DNA of 64,000 nucleotides from Afipia massiliensis (GTDB lineage Bacteria > Pseudomonadota > Alphaproteobacteria > Rhizobiales > Xanthobacteraceae), in NCBI RefSeq assembly GCF_001006325.2, contig NZ_LBIA02000001.1:124001-188000 (forward strand). Direction: 5' to 3'. This document shows, piece by piece, positions 21,473 to 30,417 of this stretch. The position numbers and the translations under genes were made by a program. The first letter of the stretch is position 1. Every line of letters begins with the position of its first letter. A model generated the notes under the pieces. That model worked only from the letters and a program-made list of their open reading frames with translations. It made no database searches and was not told the origin of the DNA.

Positions 21473-22051
21473 GCGGACAATATCGCGCACACGCAGGCTG
21501 CAACATTTCGTGATGGGGATACGAATCCCCGCGCGCTGAACCTCTCGTATGTTCGACGTGTCCTGTTCGTGAGGGGCGCTTTCTAGAGGCGTCTTGAAGG
21601 CGGAGCAGGATGCGGCGCCTGCGCGCACGGTTCGCACCCGTTGCGCCCGGGAGGCTGGGGTCACCGTCCGGGCCAACTACGTGGCTCTGCCGTTCGCGGC
21701 TGGACGTCGGTGAGGACGAAGGCGGCGAAAGCCGGCCGGATCGGGACGTGAAAGCGTCCGTCCTCACCCGGAAGTACGGTCCCCTCGCCAAAAATCGCCG
21801 CCAAATAGCAGTCAAGCTTGCGCAGACTGCGTAAACTTGTCTGCGGAGCGCCGCAAGGCGATGCGCTTCCGGAGTTCATCGCCTCGCAAGCGATGCCGGA
21901 AGCGAAACGATACAAGGTGCGCCTCGCGGCGCTCCATGCCCCTCGGTTTCAGGGGCGGAACCAAAAGCTCACCTCGCGCATTCATGTGCGAGAGCAATCA
22001 CGCGCGGCTGTTTGAAAATTGAATCTGGATGGAGTGCGCGATGCTCGTTAT
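21473..22051. other. Intergenic region without a recognisable gene
   Basis: About 580 bp between the family C and family D repeats. Short open frames exist on both strands, but none has a convincing start, ribosome site or recognisable family. On the minus strand a reading of about 55 residues ending AEPRSWPGR, and on the plus strand one ending KLAQTA, overlap across 21661-21834. I suspect a larger dispersed repeat or decayed sequence but cannot show it. Confidence 0.4.
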
Positions 22052-22191
22052 CTCCCTCCCCCTCCGTGGGGAGGGTCGGCCGAGCGAAGCGGAGGCCGGG
22101 GTGGGGCAAAGCGAAACGCGGTGATCACCCCCACCCGGCCCGTCGTTCGCTGCGCTCACAACGCGCCACCCTCCCCACAAGGGGGAGGGAA
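22052..22191. repeat. Palindromic intergenic repeat, family D
   Basis: Left end CTCCCTCCCCCTCCGTGGGG plus AGGGTCGGCCG, right end CGCGCCACCCTCCCCACAAG plus GGGGAGGGA; centre includes GGGGTGGGGC and CCCCCACCCGGCCCG, which pair. Typical of Rhizobiales intergenic repeats. It sits directly after the soxW stop and could serve as a transcript end. Confidence 0.75.
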
Positions 22192-22199
22192 AAGAAAGC

Positions 22200-22787
22200 T
22201 CACGCCTGCCGCTTGAGCCACTCCGGGAACGGCGCGGACTCATAACCCTTCTCGCGGACATAACGGAACATCGCGAGAAATTCGTTTGGCTCCAGCAGTC
22301 CCGGCAGGCGCGCGACTTCCCGCGCCTGTCCGCTCTTCGCCGCAAGGCCCGTCGCGGTCTCGGGAAAGAACTGGATCGTCGGCGTGAAGCGAACGCCGTA
22401 AGCCTCGGCGAACGCCTTCTCGCCGCGCTTGCGTCCGTCGAAGTCGGTCACTTCGCGTGAACCGATATGGTTGAGATGGAGGATCTCGAAATTGTCGCGG
22501 ACGTAGCTTTCGATCTTCGGGTCCAGCATATGCACCTCGTGCATCCGCTTGCAGGCCGGGCAACCTTTCAGGCCCCACATGATCGCGAAGCGTTTGCCTT
22601 TCGCGGTCGCGCCGGCGAGATCCTCGGACACATCAAGGAAGCTGTCGAGATACCAGTCCATGTGATAGATGCCGTCGTCGCCGAGCTTTGCCTTCGCGAA
22701 GGCCGGCGCAGCGCGCAGGCTCAAGGCGCCGATGCCGAGTGCCGCGATGGCGTGCCGCCGGGTCAAGAGTTTTTTGTTGTTGGGCAA
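22200..22787 (-). CDS. soxW: Thioredoxin-fold protein SoxW
   Basis: 195 residues. The start is taken as a TTG at 22785-22787 (PNNKKLLTRRHAIAALGIG after the initiator) because GGGAGG lies five bases upstream and a Tat-like signal follows. Redox motif WGLKGCPACKRMHEVH with C76 and C79. SoxW is a periplasmic thiol-disulfide protein kept reduced by SoxV, and is thought to keep SoxY and partners active. Lies 20 bp after soxV on the same strand. Confidence 0.85.
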   Translation of the reverse strand: MPNNKKLLTRRHAIAALGIGALSLRAAPAFAKAKLGDDGIYHMDWYLDSFLDVSEDLAGATAKGKRFAIMWGLKGCPACKRMHEVHMLDPKIESYVRDNFEILHLNHIGSREVTDFDGRKRGEKAFAEAYGVRFTPTIQFFPETATGLAAKSGQAREVARLPGLLEPNEFLAMFRYVREKGYESAPFPEWLKRQA

Positions 22788-22807
22788 GAAGACCTCCCTC
22801 GTCCGCG

Positions 22808-23551
22808 TCAGCCGACCGATCCGAACGCCGGAAATGTTTCCAAGAGCCAACCGGCGATGCGCGGCATGCCGCCAGTCAAAAACAGCACCCCCGTCAGCAC
22901 AAGAGCGCCGCCGATCACCTTTTCGATAGTGCCCATATGGCCGCGCAGCCGCGCCATCAGCCGCATGAACGGCGCGGAGAACAGCGACGCCAGCATAAAC
23001 GGAATGCCGATCCCGAGCGCATAGGCCCCGAGCAGCGACGCGCCGCGCGTTGCCGATCCCTCGACACCAGCAACCACAAGGATCGCAGCCAGCACCGGTC
23101 CGACGCACGGCGTCCAGCCGAATGCGAAAGCGAGGCCGACGACATAAGCGCCGAGAAATCCCGCGGGCTTCGAGGCGGTTTGAAACCGCGCCTCGCGAAA
23201 CAAGAGCCCGATCCTGAACACACCAAGGAAATGCAGGCCGAGAATGATGATGATCACGCCGGCGATGATGGCGAGCGTGTCGAAATACGCGGTGATGGTC
23301 TTGCCGAGCGCCGAGGCCGACGCGCCGAGCGCGACGAACACGGTGGCGAAGCCGAGCACGAAGGCGAAAGACAGCGCCACCACGCGCCAGTTCGGTCGCC
23401 AACCGGGCGCGGCGTCATCCTTGGTCAGATCATCGAGGCTGATGCCCGCCAAAAAGCACAGATACGGCGGCACCAGCGGCAAAACACAGGGCGAGAGGAA
23501 CGACAGCAGCCCCGCCCCCAGCGCGCCGATCAAGGAAATGGAAGAAACCAC
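22808..23551 (-). CDS. soxV: CcdA-family thiol reductant transporter SoxV
   Basis: 247 residues with about six membrane helices. It moves electrons from cytoplasmic thioredoxin to the periplasm. Paired cysteines on two half-repeats: SFLSPCVLPLVP (C22) and FGWTPCVGPVLAAI. Operon with soxW; divergent from soxS across only 49 bp. Confidence 0.9.
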   Translation of the reverse strand: MVSSISLIGALGAGLLSFLSPCVLPLVPPYLCFLAGISLDDLTKDDAAPGWRPNWRVVALSFAFVLGFATVFVALGASASALGKTITAYFDTLAIIAGVIIIILGLHFLGVFRIGLLFREARFQTASKPAGFLGAYVVGLAFAFGWTPCVGPVLAAILVVAGVEGSATRGASLLGAYALGIGIPFMLASLFSAPFMRLMARLRGHMGTIEKVIGGALVLTGVLFLTGGMPRIAGWLLETFPAFGSVG

Positions 23552-23570
23552 GGATTTTCCGGCTCTGGCA

Positions 23571-23598
23571 GATACATGCGAATTCGTGTATATGTATC
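23571..23598. promoter_or_regulatory. Inverted repeat in the soxV-soxS promoter region, candidate SoxR operator
   Basis: GATACAT (23571-23577) and ATGTATC (23592-23598) form a perfect 7-bp inverted repeat with a 14-bp spacer that holds CGAATTCG. It lies in the 49-bp gap between divergent soxV and soxS. The neighbouring ArsR-type regulator is the obvious binder; this is inference. Confidence 0.45.
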
Positions 23599-23600
23599 AC

Positions 23601-23993
23601 ATGTCTGGACAAACGCTCGCAAAAACCGTCGCCGCGGCTGCGCTTTCAACAAGCATGCTGTGGCCGGTCATGACGCAGGCCGCCGAACTCGTCATGTTCG
23701 AGCAGGCCGGCTGCATCTATTGCCAGCGCTGGGACCGCGACGTCGGCGCGCTCTATGAGCGGACCGATGAAGCCAAGGCGATGCCGCTCCGGCGCATCGA
23801 TATCCGGGATCAGAAAGCCAGCGGGATCGTTCTCACCGCGCCGGTGCGCTACACGCCTACATTCGTGGTCGCTGAAAACGGCCGCGAGATCGGGCGCATC
23901 ACCGGTTACAGCAATGACAATGCATTCTGGGGACTGCTCGACGCGCTCGCCGCGAAGCTGCGTCCCTCGCCGCGCGAACCCAGTCGAATCTGA
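23601..23993 (+). CDS. soxS: Thioredoxin-like protein SoxS
   Basis: 130 residues, exported (signal about MSGQTLAKTVAAAALSTSML, cleavage near TQA). Redox motif EQAGCIYCQRW with C38 and C41, and a cis-Pro loop VRYTPTFVV. SoxS proteins reactivate SoxYZ or act as periplasmic reductases. Start at 23601 or at the ATG at 23592; neither has a strong ribosome site. First gene of soxS-soxR. Confidence 0.85.
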   Translation: MSGQTLAKTVAAAALSTSMLWPVMTQAAELVMFEQAGCIYCQRWDRDVGALYERTDEAKAMPLRRIDIRDQKASGIVLTAPVRYTPTFVVAENGREIGRITGYSNDNAFWGLLDALAAKLRPSPREPSRI

Positions 23994-24024
23994 CGACGTT
24001 TCACCGTTTGAAAAGATAAAGCCA

Positions 24025-24402
24025 ATGACATCGATCCTTTCATCCGAACTGGAAACCGAACTTCGCGACGGCGCGGAGTATTCGCCCGAACTCGACCAGT
24101 TGATGCGCAAGGCGCGCAAGGCCAGCAACTTTCTCAAAGCCCTCTCGCACGAGAACCGGCTGCTGCTGCTGTGTCTTCTTGCAGAGCGCGAACGGTCGGT
24201 CACCGAGCTTGAGAACATCCTGTCGCTGCGCCAGTCCGCCGTGTCGCAGCAACTCGCGCGATTGCGTTACGACGGCATGGTCGATACGCGACGCGACGGC
24301 AAGACCATCTACTACAGCCTCGCCAATGACGATGTCCGTCGGGTGATCTCGGTGGTCTACGATATTTTCTGCGCGCCGGTGGACGCCGCAGACAAGAAAT
24401 AA
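24025..24402 (+). CDS. soxR: ArsR-family sulfur-responsive repressor (SoxR/SqrR/BigR type)
   Basis: 125 residues with a winged helix: ALSHENRLLLLCLLAERERS, recognition helix SLRQSAVSQQLARLRYDGMV and wing TRRDGKTIYYSL. Two cysteines, C50 and C116 (VVYDIFCAP), are 66 residues apart, the spacing of the pair that forms a polysulfide bridge in persulfide sensors such as SqrR and BigR. No ArsR metal site ELCVCDL is present. Located 31 bp after soxS. Likely represses the sox operons until sulfane sulfur appears. Confidence 0.88.
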   Translation: MTSILSSELETELRDGAEYSPELDQLMRKARKASNFLKALSHENRLLLLCLLAERERSVTELENILSLRQSAVSQQLARLRYDGMVDTRRDGKTIYYSLANDDVRRVISVVYDIFCAPVDAADKK

Positions 24403-24473
24403 TCCTGCCGCAACGGCAGGCGGACGCAACGCAGCCCGCAAGGCTGACGTCGCGCCGATCCGGGAGAAACGCC

Positions 24474-25583
24474 ATGCAGAATATGTCTGCCTGGATGCAA
24501 GCTTTGGGCGGCTTCGCCATCGGCGCGACTGCGGGCTTCGCTGTGCGCCATGCGCGGCTGTGCACATTCGGCGCCATCGAGGATGCGCTGATGGGCGGCG
24601 ACAGCCGGCGGCTGCGCGTGTTCGGGCTGGCGCTCGGCATCGCCATTCTCGGAACGCAGGCCCTGATCCTCGGCGGCGTCCTCGATCCCGCATTGGTGAC
24701 CTACACGCCGTCTGCGTTGCCGCTGGTTGCGATCGCCATCGGCAGCGTGATGTTCGGCATCGGCATGGCGATGGTCGGCACCTGCGGCTTCGGCTCGCTG
24801 GTGCGGCTCGGCACCGGCGACCTGCGCAGTCTCGTCGTGGTGCTGGTGCTGGGCGGCGCGGCCTATGCGACTTTGCGCGGAATCTTTGCCGGATTCCGGA
24901 TCGACTTTCTGGAATCCCTGTCGCTTCCGATGCCGAACGGCACACGCGCCGAGATCGCATCGCTGTCCTCGCAATTTCTGGGCATCGATACGCGGATCAT
25001 CATTGCGGCCATCGCAGGGGCCGGACTGTGCTGGCTGGCACTCCGCGACCCGCGGCTCAGGCGCGCGCCGCGTCTTCTATCAGCGGGAATCGCGCTCGGC
25101 GTCCTCATCGTCGCCGGCTGGATCGTCACGGTGTCAGTCGTGGATGAGTTCGCTGGCCCGTCACGTCCGCAAAGCCTGACCTTCGTCTCCACCGTCGGCA
25201 AGGCGCTGTACGCGGGCCTGCTGAACGTGACTAATTTCGCGGACTTCGGTGTCGCCAGCGTGTTCGGCGTCATCGCCGGATCGTGGCTCGCCGCATGGCG
25301 CGCGGCGGAATTGCGCTGGGAAGCGTTCGACGACGATCACGAGATGCGGCGTCACCTCGGCGGCGGCGTGCTGATGGGCATCGGCGGCATTCTCGCCGGC
25401 GGTTGCACCATCGGTCAGGGCCTGACCGCCGGATCGATGCTGGCGCTGTCCGCACCGCTCGCCGTTGGCGGCATGATTATCGGCGCGCGGCTTGGCATCG
25501 CCATTCTGGTCGATGGTTCGCCGCGCGACATCATTCAGCGCCGCTGGGCCAGCCTGCTCGGCAAAGGCGGTCCTGCGGAATAG
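24474..25583 (+). CDS. soxT: YeeE/YedE family sulfur transporter (SoxT-like)
   Basis: 369-residue membrane protein with many hydrophobic helices, preceded by GGGAG. Conserved Cys motifs of the thiosulfate/sulfur transporter family occur three times: RHARLCTFGAIEDAL, VGTCGFGSLVRLGTGDLRS and AGGCTIGQGLTAGS. Position after soxS-soxR matches SoxT transporters, proposed to import a sulfur compound for signalling or oxidation. Substrate unproven. Confidence 0.85.
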   Translation: MQNMSAWMQALGGFAIGATAGFAVRHARLCTFGAIEDALMGGDSRRLRVFGLALGIAILGTQALILGGVLDPALVTYTPSALPLVAIAIGSVMFGIGMAMVGTCGFGSLVRLGTGDLRSLVVVLVLGGAAYATLRGIFAGFRIDFLESLSLPMPNGTRAEIASLSSQFLGIDTRIIIAAIAGAGLCWLALRDPRLRRAPRLLSAGIALGVLIVAGWIVTVSVVDEFAGPSRPQSLTFVSTVGKALYAGLLNVTNFADFGVASVFGVIAGSWLAAWRAAELRWEAFDDDHEMRRHLGGGVLMGIGGILAGGCTIGQGLTAGSMLALSAPLAVGGMIIGARLGIAILVDGSPRDIIQRRWASLLGKGGPAE

Positions 25584-25599
25584 GCGGTCTTTTGAGCGG

Positions 25600-25644
25600 G
25601 CATGATCTTTTCCGAAAACCGGTATCCACTTTTCGGGATCATGC
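25600..25644. terminator. Bidirectional hairpin between convergent soxT and DsrE genes
   Basis: GCATGATC at 25600 and GATCATGC at 25637 with inner TTTTCCGAAAA and CACTTTTCGG that can pair. It lies 16 bp after the soxT stop and just before the stop of the gene on the other strand. The sequence also has the look of a dispersed Rhizobiales repeat. Confidence 0.5.
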
Positions 25645-25647
25645 CAT

Positions 25648-26118
25648 TCAGGGACGAATGACGGTGTAGCCGCTCTCGCTCAAGGTCAGCAGTTGCCCGA
25701 CGCCGACCTGAACCTCGATGGCATGCGGATTGATCTTCGGCCGCTGCCCGGTCTCGTGCTCGATGGTGTCGAGCGTGTTGCCGCAGACATCGAAACGCAC
25801 GCCCTGCGTGATCAGACTGTCCACCAGTTGCCGATTCTCGCTCGTGTCGCGCAACAGATCGATACCGGGTCCGAAAGCCACCACCTCGATGGCGATCTTG
25901 TCCTGCCCGTAGGCCTTCTGGAGGTTGCTCGCGACGCTAAGCACAAGCCGCTGCTTCTTCGGATCGGAGTCGGACAGTTGCAACGCGATGAAGTGTTCCG
26001 CGAACGGCTTGTCCTCAGGCGGCTTGGGCCCAGCCTTCGTTTGCGCGCCAGCCGGACACGAAACGGCCGAGGTCAACGCAGCAAGAGCGGCTGAGTAAAA
26101 CAGTTCACGGCGGTTCAT
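25648..26118 (-). CDS. Exported DsrE-like family protein
   Basis: 156 residues, start at 26116-26118 (MNRRELFYSAALAALTSAVS) after GGGAGGGG, signal cleavage probably after CPAGA. DsrE-like core: FIALQLSDSDPKKQRLVLSV, ASNLQKAYGQDKIAIEVVAF, GPGIDLLRD and the Cys-bearing GVRFDVCGNTL, near the reactive Cys position of DsrE proteins. Downstream of a YeeE transporter gene by 115 bp, so probably part of a sulfur import or trafficking pair. It is a distant paralogue of the gene at 12483. Confidence 0.75.
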   Translation of the reverse strand: MNRRELFYSAALAALTSAVSCPAGAQTKAGPKPPEDKPFAEHFIALQLSDSDPKKQRLVLSVASNLQKAYGQDKIAIEVVAFGPGIDLLRDTSENRQLVDSLITQGVRFDVCGNTLDTIEHETGQRPKINPHAIEVQVGVGQLLTLSESGYTVIRP

Positions 26119-26233
26119 AGTGGCTTGCCCCTCCCGGCCGACAACGCGGCGGGAGAATGCAGGAGCACTTTCAGGACGACAAGGTGTCGTCGCAAACGTT
26201 CTGGTGAACGCTCCGGGAACCGGGATATTGCCG

Positions 26234-27283
26234 TTAGCGCGTCGCCAGCGCCGGAATGATAACCGATCCGCGAATGCCGAACGCCGCACCCGCGAGAATT
26301 CCGGCGACCGCGATGAACGACGGCATGCCCAGCGTGGACAAGCCGGTCAGTCCCTGCCCGATCGAGCAGCCGTACGCCATCGCGCCGCCAATGCCCATCA
26401 ACGCCGCGCCGGAAATCGAGCGCACCATGTGGTTCGGCGAGGTGTAACCCTCGAGCTTGAAACGTCCGGTCACAACCGCCGTCACAAGGCTGCCGGAGAG
26501 CACACCGGCCACGAGCGCGATGCCAAAGCTCAGCGTCAGGCCGGTGGAGAGCATCGTATACTGCAACGAATCCGCGATCGGCGAGACGAAGGAGAGCGAC
26601 GTCACCGGAATCGGGTTGAAATCATCGGCGCCGAGCCAGCCGGTGGTGAGCCAGCCGGCAGTGACCAGAAGGCCAACAGCGAGGCCGGCCGCGATCTGGC
26701 CGTAAGCACGGCGGAACTGGCGGTCGGAGAATGCGAAGATCAGCAGCGCGCCGCTCGCGATCAGCGTCACGGCGATGCGGGCTACGAACTCGTCAATGCC
26801 CATGCTGGCGAGCAGTCCCGGCGCGGAAACGGCGGCCGGCGTGGTCTGCGTCGCCTGGAGAACGCCGAGACGCGCAGGCGCGATCAGGCCCTTCAGGGTC
26901 ATCTGCGCGGCGATGCCGATGATGGCGATCACGACCAGCGAACGAAGGTTGCCCTTGCCGAGCAGCACCAGAGCGCGCGAGGCGCAGCCGTTGGAAAGAA
27001 CCATGCCGAAGCCGAACAGCAAGCCACCGGCGAAAATCAGCGGGGCGGAGAATGACGGCTGCAGGTAGATCGACTTGGCGATATCGACGAGGCCTGCGCC
27101 CGCGATGAACTGCGTTCCCAGAATCGCGACGGCCAGCGCCAGCGCGTAACTGCGGACCTTGCGGCCGTCATTGGCGGTCCACCAGTCGCGAAGGCTGCTC
27201 ATCAGGCAGAAGCCGCTGAGAAGACCGACGACGCCGAACGCGAGACCAATCGCGAAACCAGCAGAAACCGGGATACCGGGCAT
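26234..27283 (-). CDS. YeeE/YedE family sulfur transporter, second copy
   Basis: 349-residue membrane protein; start at 27281-27283 (MPGIPVSAGFAIGLAFGVVG) after AAGGAAA. Cys motifs LLSGFCLMSSLRDWW, LSNGCASRALVLLGKGNLRS and AYGCSIGQGLTGLS match the family and differ in detail from the soxT copy. Followed by the exported DsrE gene. Probably moves thiosulfate or a sulfane carrier; substrate unknown. Confidence 0.82.
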   Translation of the reverse strand: MPGIPVSAGFAIGLAFGVVGLLSGFCLMSSLRDWWTANDGRKVRSYALALAVAILGTQFIAGAGLVDIAKSIYLQPSFSAPLIFAGGLLFGFGMVLSNGCASRALVLLGKGNLRSLVVIAIIGIAAQMTLKGLIAPARLGVLQATQTTPAAVSAPGLLASMGIDEFVARIAVTLIASGALLIFAFSDRQFRRAYGQIAAGLAVGLLVTAGWLTTGWLGADDFNPIPVTSLSFVSPIADSLQYTMLSTGLTLSFGIALVAGVLSGSLVTAVVTGRFKLEGYTSPNHMVRSISGAALMGIGGAMAYGCSIGQGLTGLSTLGMPSFIAVAGILAGAAFGIRGSVIIPALATR

Positions 27284-27575
27284 GACGGAGTTTCCTTGAC
27301 CACAATCGATAACGTCTGGAGAACAAATATCTATTCGCCCGCTTGCAAAGGGTCCATATCGTTGAAAAACTAAGGATATTCTTGCCCACGCAGCGAAAAA
27401 TGGAGAGAGTCCTGCTATTCTGAGAGGCGCCAGGCGGAAATCCTTCTCCCATGGTTCAGCAAAAAATCGCGCTGCCGGCGGCACTCTCTATAATCCTGCC
27501 CCATAGGCGGTCTATTCTGGCCGCATGAGATCAAACGCACCCCTTCCCGCCCCCGCCAATTCCCCCAGAGACGGT

Positions 27576-30410
27576 ATGAACCCAGTTAAAGCTCTCACGA
27601 CTTATGGCCAGGCCATCTGGCTCGATTTCCTTGCACGCGGTTTCATCGCCAATGGCGAACTCAAGGCGCTGGTCGACAGCGACGGGGTGCGCGGCGTCAC
27701 GTCCAATCCCTCGATCTTCGAGAAGGCGATTGGCGGCAGCGATGAGTATGACGGAGCTGTCTCCGCACTTTTGAAAGAGCGCGACCGGCCGGTGGCCGAT
27801 CTTTATGAAGCCCTCGCCGTGGAAGACATTCAGCGCGCAGCAGACGCGCTGCATTCGGTCTATGACGAACTGAAGGGAACCGACGGCTATGTCAGCCTCG
27901 AAGTCTCGCCTTATCTCGCGCGCGACACCGAAGGCACCATCGCCGAGGCGCAGCGGCTCTGGAAAGATGTCGGCCGCGCCAACCTGATGGTGAAGGTGCC
28001 GGGAACACGCGAGGGCGTACCCGCGATCCGCGCGCTGATTTCGCAGGGCATCAGTATCAATGTCACGCTGCTGTTCTCGCAGAAGATGTACGCCGAAGTT
28101 CTTGAAGCCTATATCTCCGGCCTTGAAACCTTCATCGCCGGCGGCGGCGACCCGAAGCGCATCGCCAGCGTGGCCAGCTTCTTCGTCAGCCGCATCGATA
28201 CCGCCGTCGACACTCAGCTCGACGGCAAGATCGCCGCCGCGAGCGGCGATGAGAAGGCAAAGCTTGAAGCCCTCAAGGGAAAGGTCGCCATCGCCAACGC
28301 AAAGCTGGCGTATCAGCATTACCTGAAGGTGATCGGAAGCGAACGCTGGAAGAAACTCGCCGCAAAAGGCGCACAGGTCCAGCGCCTGCTGTGGGCCTCC
28401 ACCGGCACCAAGAACAAGGCCTACAGCGACGTGCTGTATGTCGAGGAACTGATCGGCCGCGACACGGTCAACACTGTACCGCCCGCGACCCTCGATGCCT
28501 TCCGCGATCACGGCAAGCCACGTGACAGTCTCGAAGAAAACATTGCAGACGCGGAGCACGTGCTTGCCGGCCTCGCGAAAAGCGGCATCTCGCTCGACGC
28601 GATCACCGAGGCGCTGGTCGACGACGGCGTAAAGCTATTCGCAGAGGCCTTCGACAAGCTGCTTGGCGCCGTCGCGCAAAAGCGTGCTGCAATTCTCGGT
28701 TCGCGTATCAATGCGCAGACCATCAAGCTGACGACGGAGATCGAGAAGGACGCCAGGACTTTGTCGGAGCGCTGGCGTGCGGATGGGACTATCCGCGCGT
28801 TGTGGCAGCGCGATTCGTCGGTCTGGACCGGCGCTGATGAGAGCAAGTGGCTCGGATGGCTCGACGTCGTCGCCCGCGAGCAGAGCGACTCGGCTCGCTA
28901 TGTCGCGTTCTCCGGATGGGTGAAGAGCAAGAACTTCAGCGATGTTGTCGTGCTCGGCATGGGCGGCTCGAGTCTCGGACCGGAAGTGCTTGCCGAAACT
29001 TACGGCCAGATCGACGGCTTTCCGAAGCTGCGCATTGTGGATTCGACCGATCCAGCGCAAGTGCGGCGGACCGAAGCCGCGATCAATCTCGACAGGACGC
29101 TGTTCATCGTGTCGAGCAAATCCGGCGGCACCACCGAGCCCAATGCGTTGATGGAGTATTTCTTCATACGCGCCGGCGCAAAGGCCGCTGAACGCTTTAT
29201 CGCGGTGACCGACCCCGGCTCGTCGCTTGAAAAAGTCGCAACCGCGCGCGGCTTCGCACAGATTTTCCACGGCGAGCCGACCATCGGCGGCCGTTACTCG
29301 GTGCTGTCGCCGTTCGGCCTCGTGCCGGCGGCTGCAGCTGGAATTGATGTGGCCGAATTCCTCGGGCTTGCTGCTGCGATGGTGCGCTCCTGCGGTCCGG
29401 ATGTGCCGCCTGCGGAAAATCCGGGCGTGCAGCTCGGGCTGGCACTGGGTGCTGCCGCGAAGCATGGCCGCGACAAGCTCACCCTGACGGGATCGAAGCG
29501 CATCGCAGACTTCGGCGCGTGGGCCGAGCAGTTGATCGCCGAATCTACAGGCAAGAATGGCAAGGCGCTGATCCCGCTGGAGGGCGAGCCTCTCGGCAAG
29601 CCCGAGGTTTACGGCGCGGACCGCGTGTTTATCGACCTGCGACTGAAGGACGATAGCGACAACGCGCGCGACACCGCACTTGCAGCGCTGGAGGCCGCAG
29701 GCCATCCGGTCGTTCGCATTACCGTGACTAGCCCCGCACACATCGGACAGGAATTCTTCCGCTTCGAGATCGCGACCGCCGTCGCAGGCGCGGTCATGGG
29801 CATCAATCCCTTCGACCAGCCCGACGTCGAGGCCGCGAAAATCAAGACGCGCGAGCTGACATCCGCGTTCGAAATATCCGGCGCGCTGCCGACCGAAACC
29901 GCTGTTGCAGCCGACCGAACGATTGCGATCTATACAGATACGGCGAACGCCGACGCATTGCGCAAGTCCGGCGCCGGCAGCGATCTCGTGTCATGGCTCA
30001 AGGCTCATCTCGCTCGCATCAAGGCGAATGATTATGTGGCCACCCTCGCCTATCTCGACCGCAGCGAAGCCAACATCGCCGCGATACAAGCTATCCGCAT
30101 GGCGATCCGCGACAGCAAACATGTCGCCACCTGTGTCGGCTTCGGGCCGCGCTTCCTGCACTCCACCGGACAGGCTTACAAAGGCGGGCCGAACAATGGT
30201 GTGTTTCTGCAGATCACGGCAGACAACGCCGCCGATCTGGATGTCCCCGGCCAGAAGACCAGTTTCGGCGTCATCGAAGCGGCGCAGTCACGCGGCGATT
30301 TCGACGTGCTGACGGAACGCGGCAGGCGGGCGCTGCGGCTTCACATCACCGGCGATGTGGCGAAGGGACTCGCGATCATCGGAGCAGCTGTTCAGGGCGC
30401 CTTGAAATAG
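27576..30410 (+). CDS. Bifunctional transaldolase / glucose-6-phosphate isomerase
   Basis: 944-residue fusion. Start at 27576 (MNPVKALTTYGQAIWLDF). Residues about 1-370 are transaldolase: GVTSNPSIFEKAIGGS, VMVKVPGT-like LMVKVPGTREGVPAIRAL, and VASFFVSRID. The rest is phosphoglucose isomerase: VVVLGMGGSSLGPEVLAE, FIVSSKSGGTTEPNALMEYF and the C-terminal catalytic GFGPRFLHSTGQAYKGG. It links the non-oxidative pentose phosphate pathway with hexose phosphate metabolism. Such fusions are common in Bradyrhizobium relatives. Stand-alone and convergent with the next gene (7 bp gap). Confidence 0.95.
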   Translation: MNPVKALTTYGQAIWLDFLARGFIANGELKALVDSDGVRGVTSNPSIFEKAIGGSDEYDGAVSALLKERDRPVADLYEALAVEDIQRAADALHSVYDELKGTDGYVSLEVSPYLARDTEGTIAEAQRLWKDVGRANLMVKVPGTREGVPAIRALISQGISINVTLLFSQKMYAEVLEAYISGLETFIAGGGDPKRIASVASFFVSRIDTAVDTQLDGKIAAASGDEKAKLEALKGKVAIANAKLAYQHYLKVIGSERWKKLAAKGAQVQRLLWASTGTKNKAYSDVLYVEELIGRDTVNTVPPATLDAFRDHGKPRDSLEENIADAEHVLAGLAKSGISLDAITEALVDDGVKLFAEAFDKLLGAVAQKRAAILGSRINAQTIKLTTEIEKDARTLSERWRADGTIRALWQRDSSVWTGADESKWLGWLDVVAREQSDSARYVAFSGWVKSKNFSDVVVLGMGGSSLGPEVLAETYGQIDGFPKLRIVDSTDPAQVRRTEAAINLDRTLFIVSSKSGGTTEPNALMEYFFIRAGAKAAERFIAVTDPGSSLEKVATARGFAQIFHGEPTIGGRYSVLSPFGLVPAAAAGIDVAEFLGLAAAMVRSCGPDVPPAENPGVQLGLALGAAAKHGRDKLTLTGSKRIADFGAWAEQLIAESTGKNGKALIPLEGEPLGKPEVYGADRVFIDLRLKDDSDNARDTALAALEAAGHPVVRITVTSPAHIGQEFFRFEIATAVAGAVMGINPFDQPDVEAAKIKTRELTSAFEISGALPTETAVAADRTIAIYTDTANADALRKSGAGSDLVSWLKAHLARIKANDYVATLAYLDRSEANIAAIQAIRMAIRDSKHVATCVGFGPRFLHSTGQAYKGGPNNGVFLQITADNAADLDVPGQKTSFGVIEAAQSRGDFDVLTERGRRALRLHITGDVAKGLAIIGAAVQGALK

Positions 30411-30417
30411 GCGGCTG

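Noticed and set aside
21600-21700. Possible tRNA or structured RNA because of GC-rich stems
   Set aside because: No cloverleaf with a T-loop GTTCGANTC motif or CCA end could be drawn.
22788-23402. Long upstream extension of SoxW to 400 residues
   Set aside because: It lies out of frame over soxV, which is clearly coding, and the signal peptide plus ribosome site support the start at 22787.
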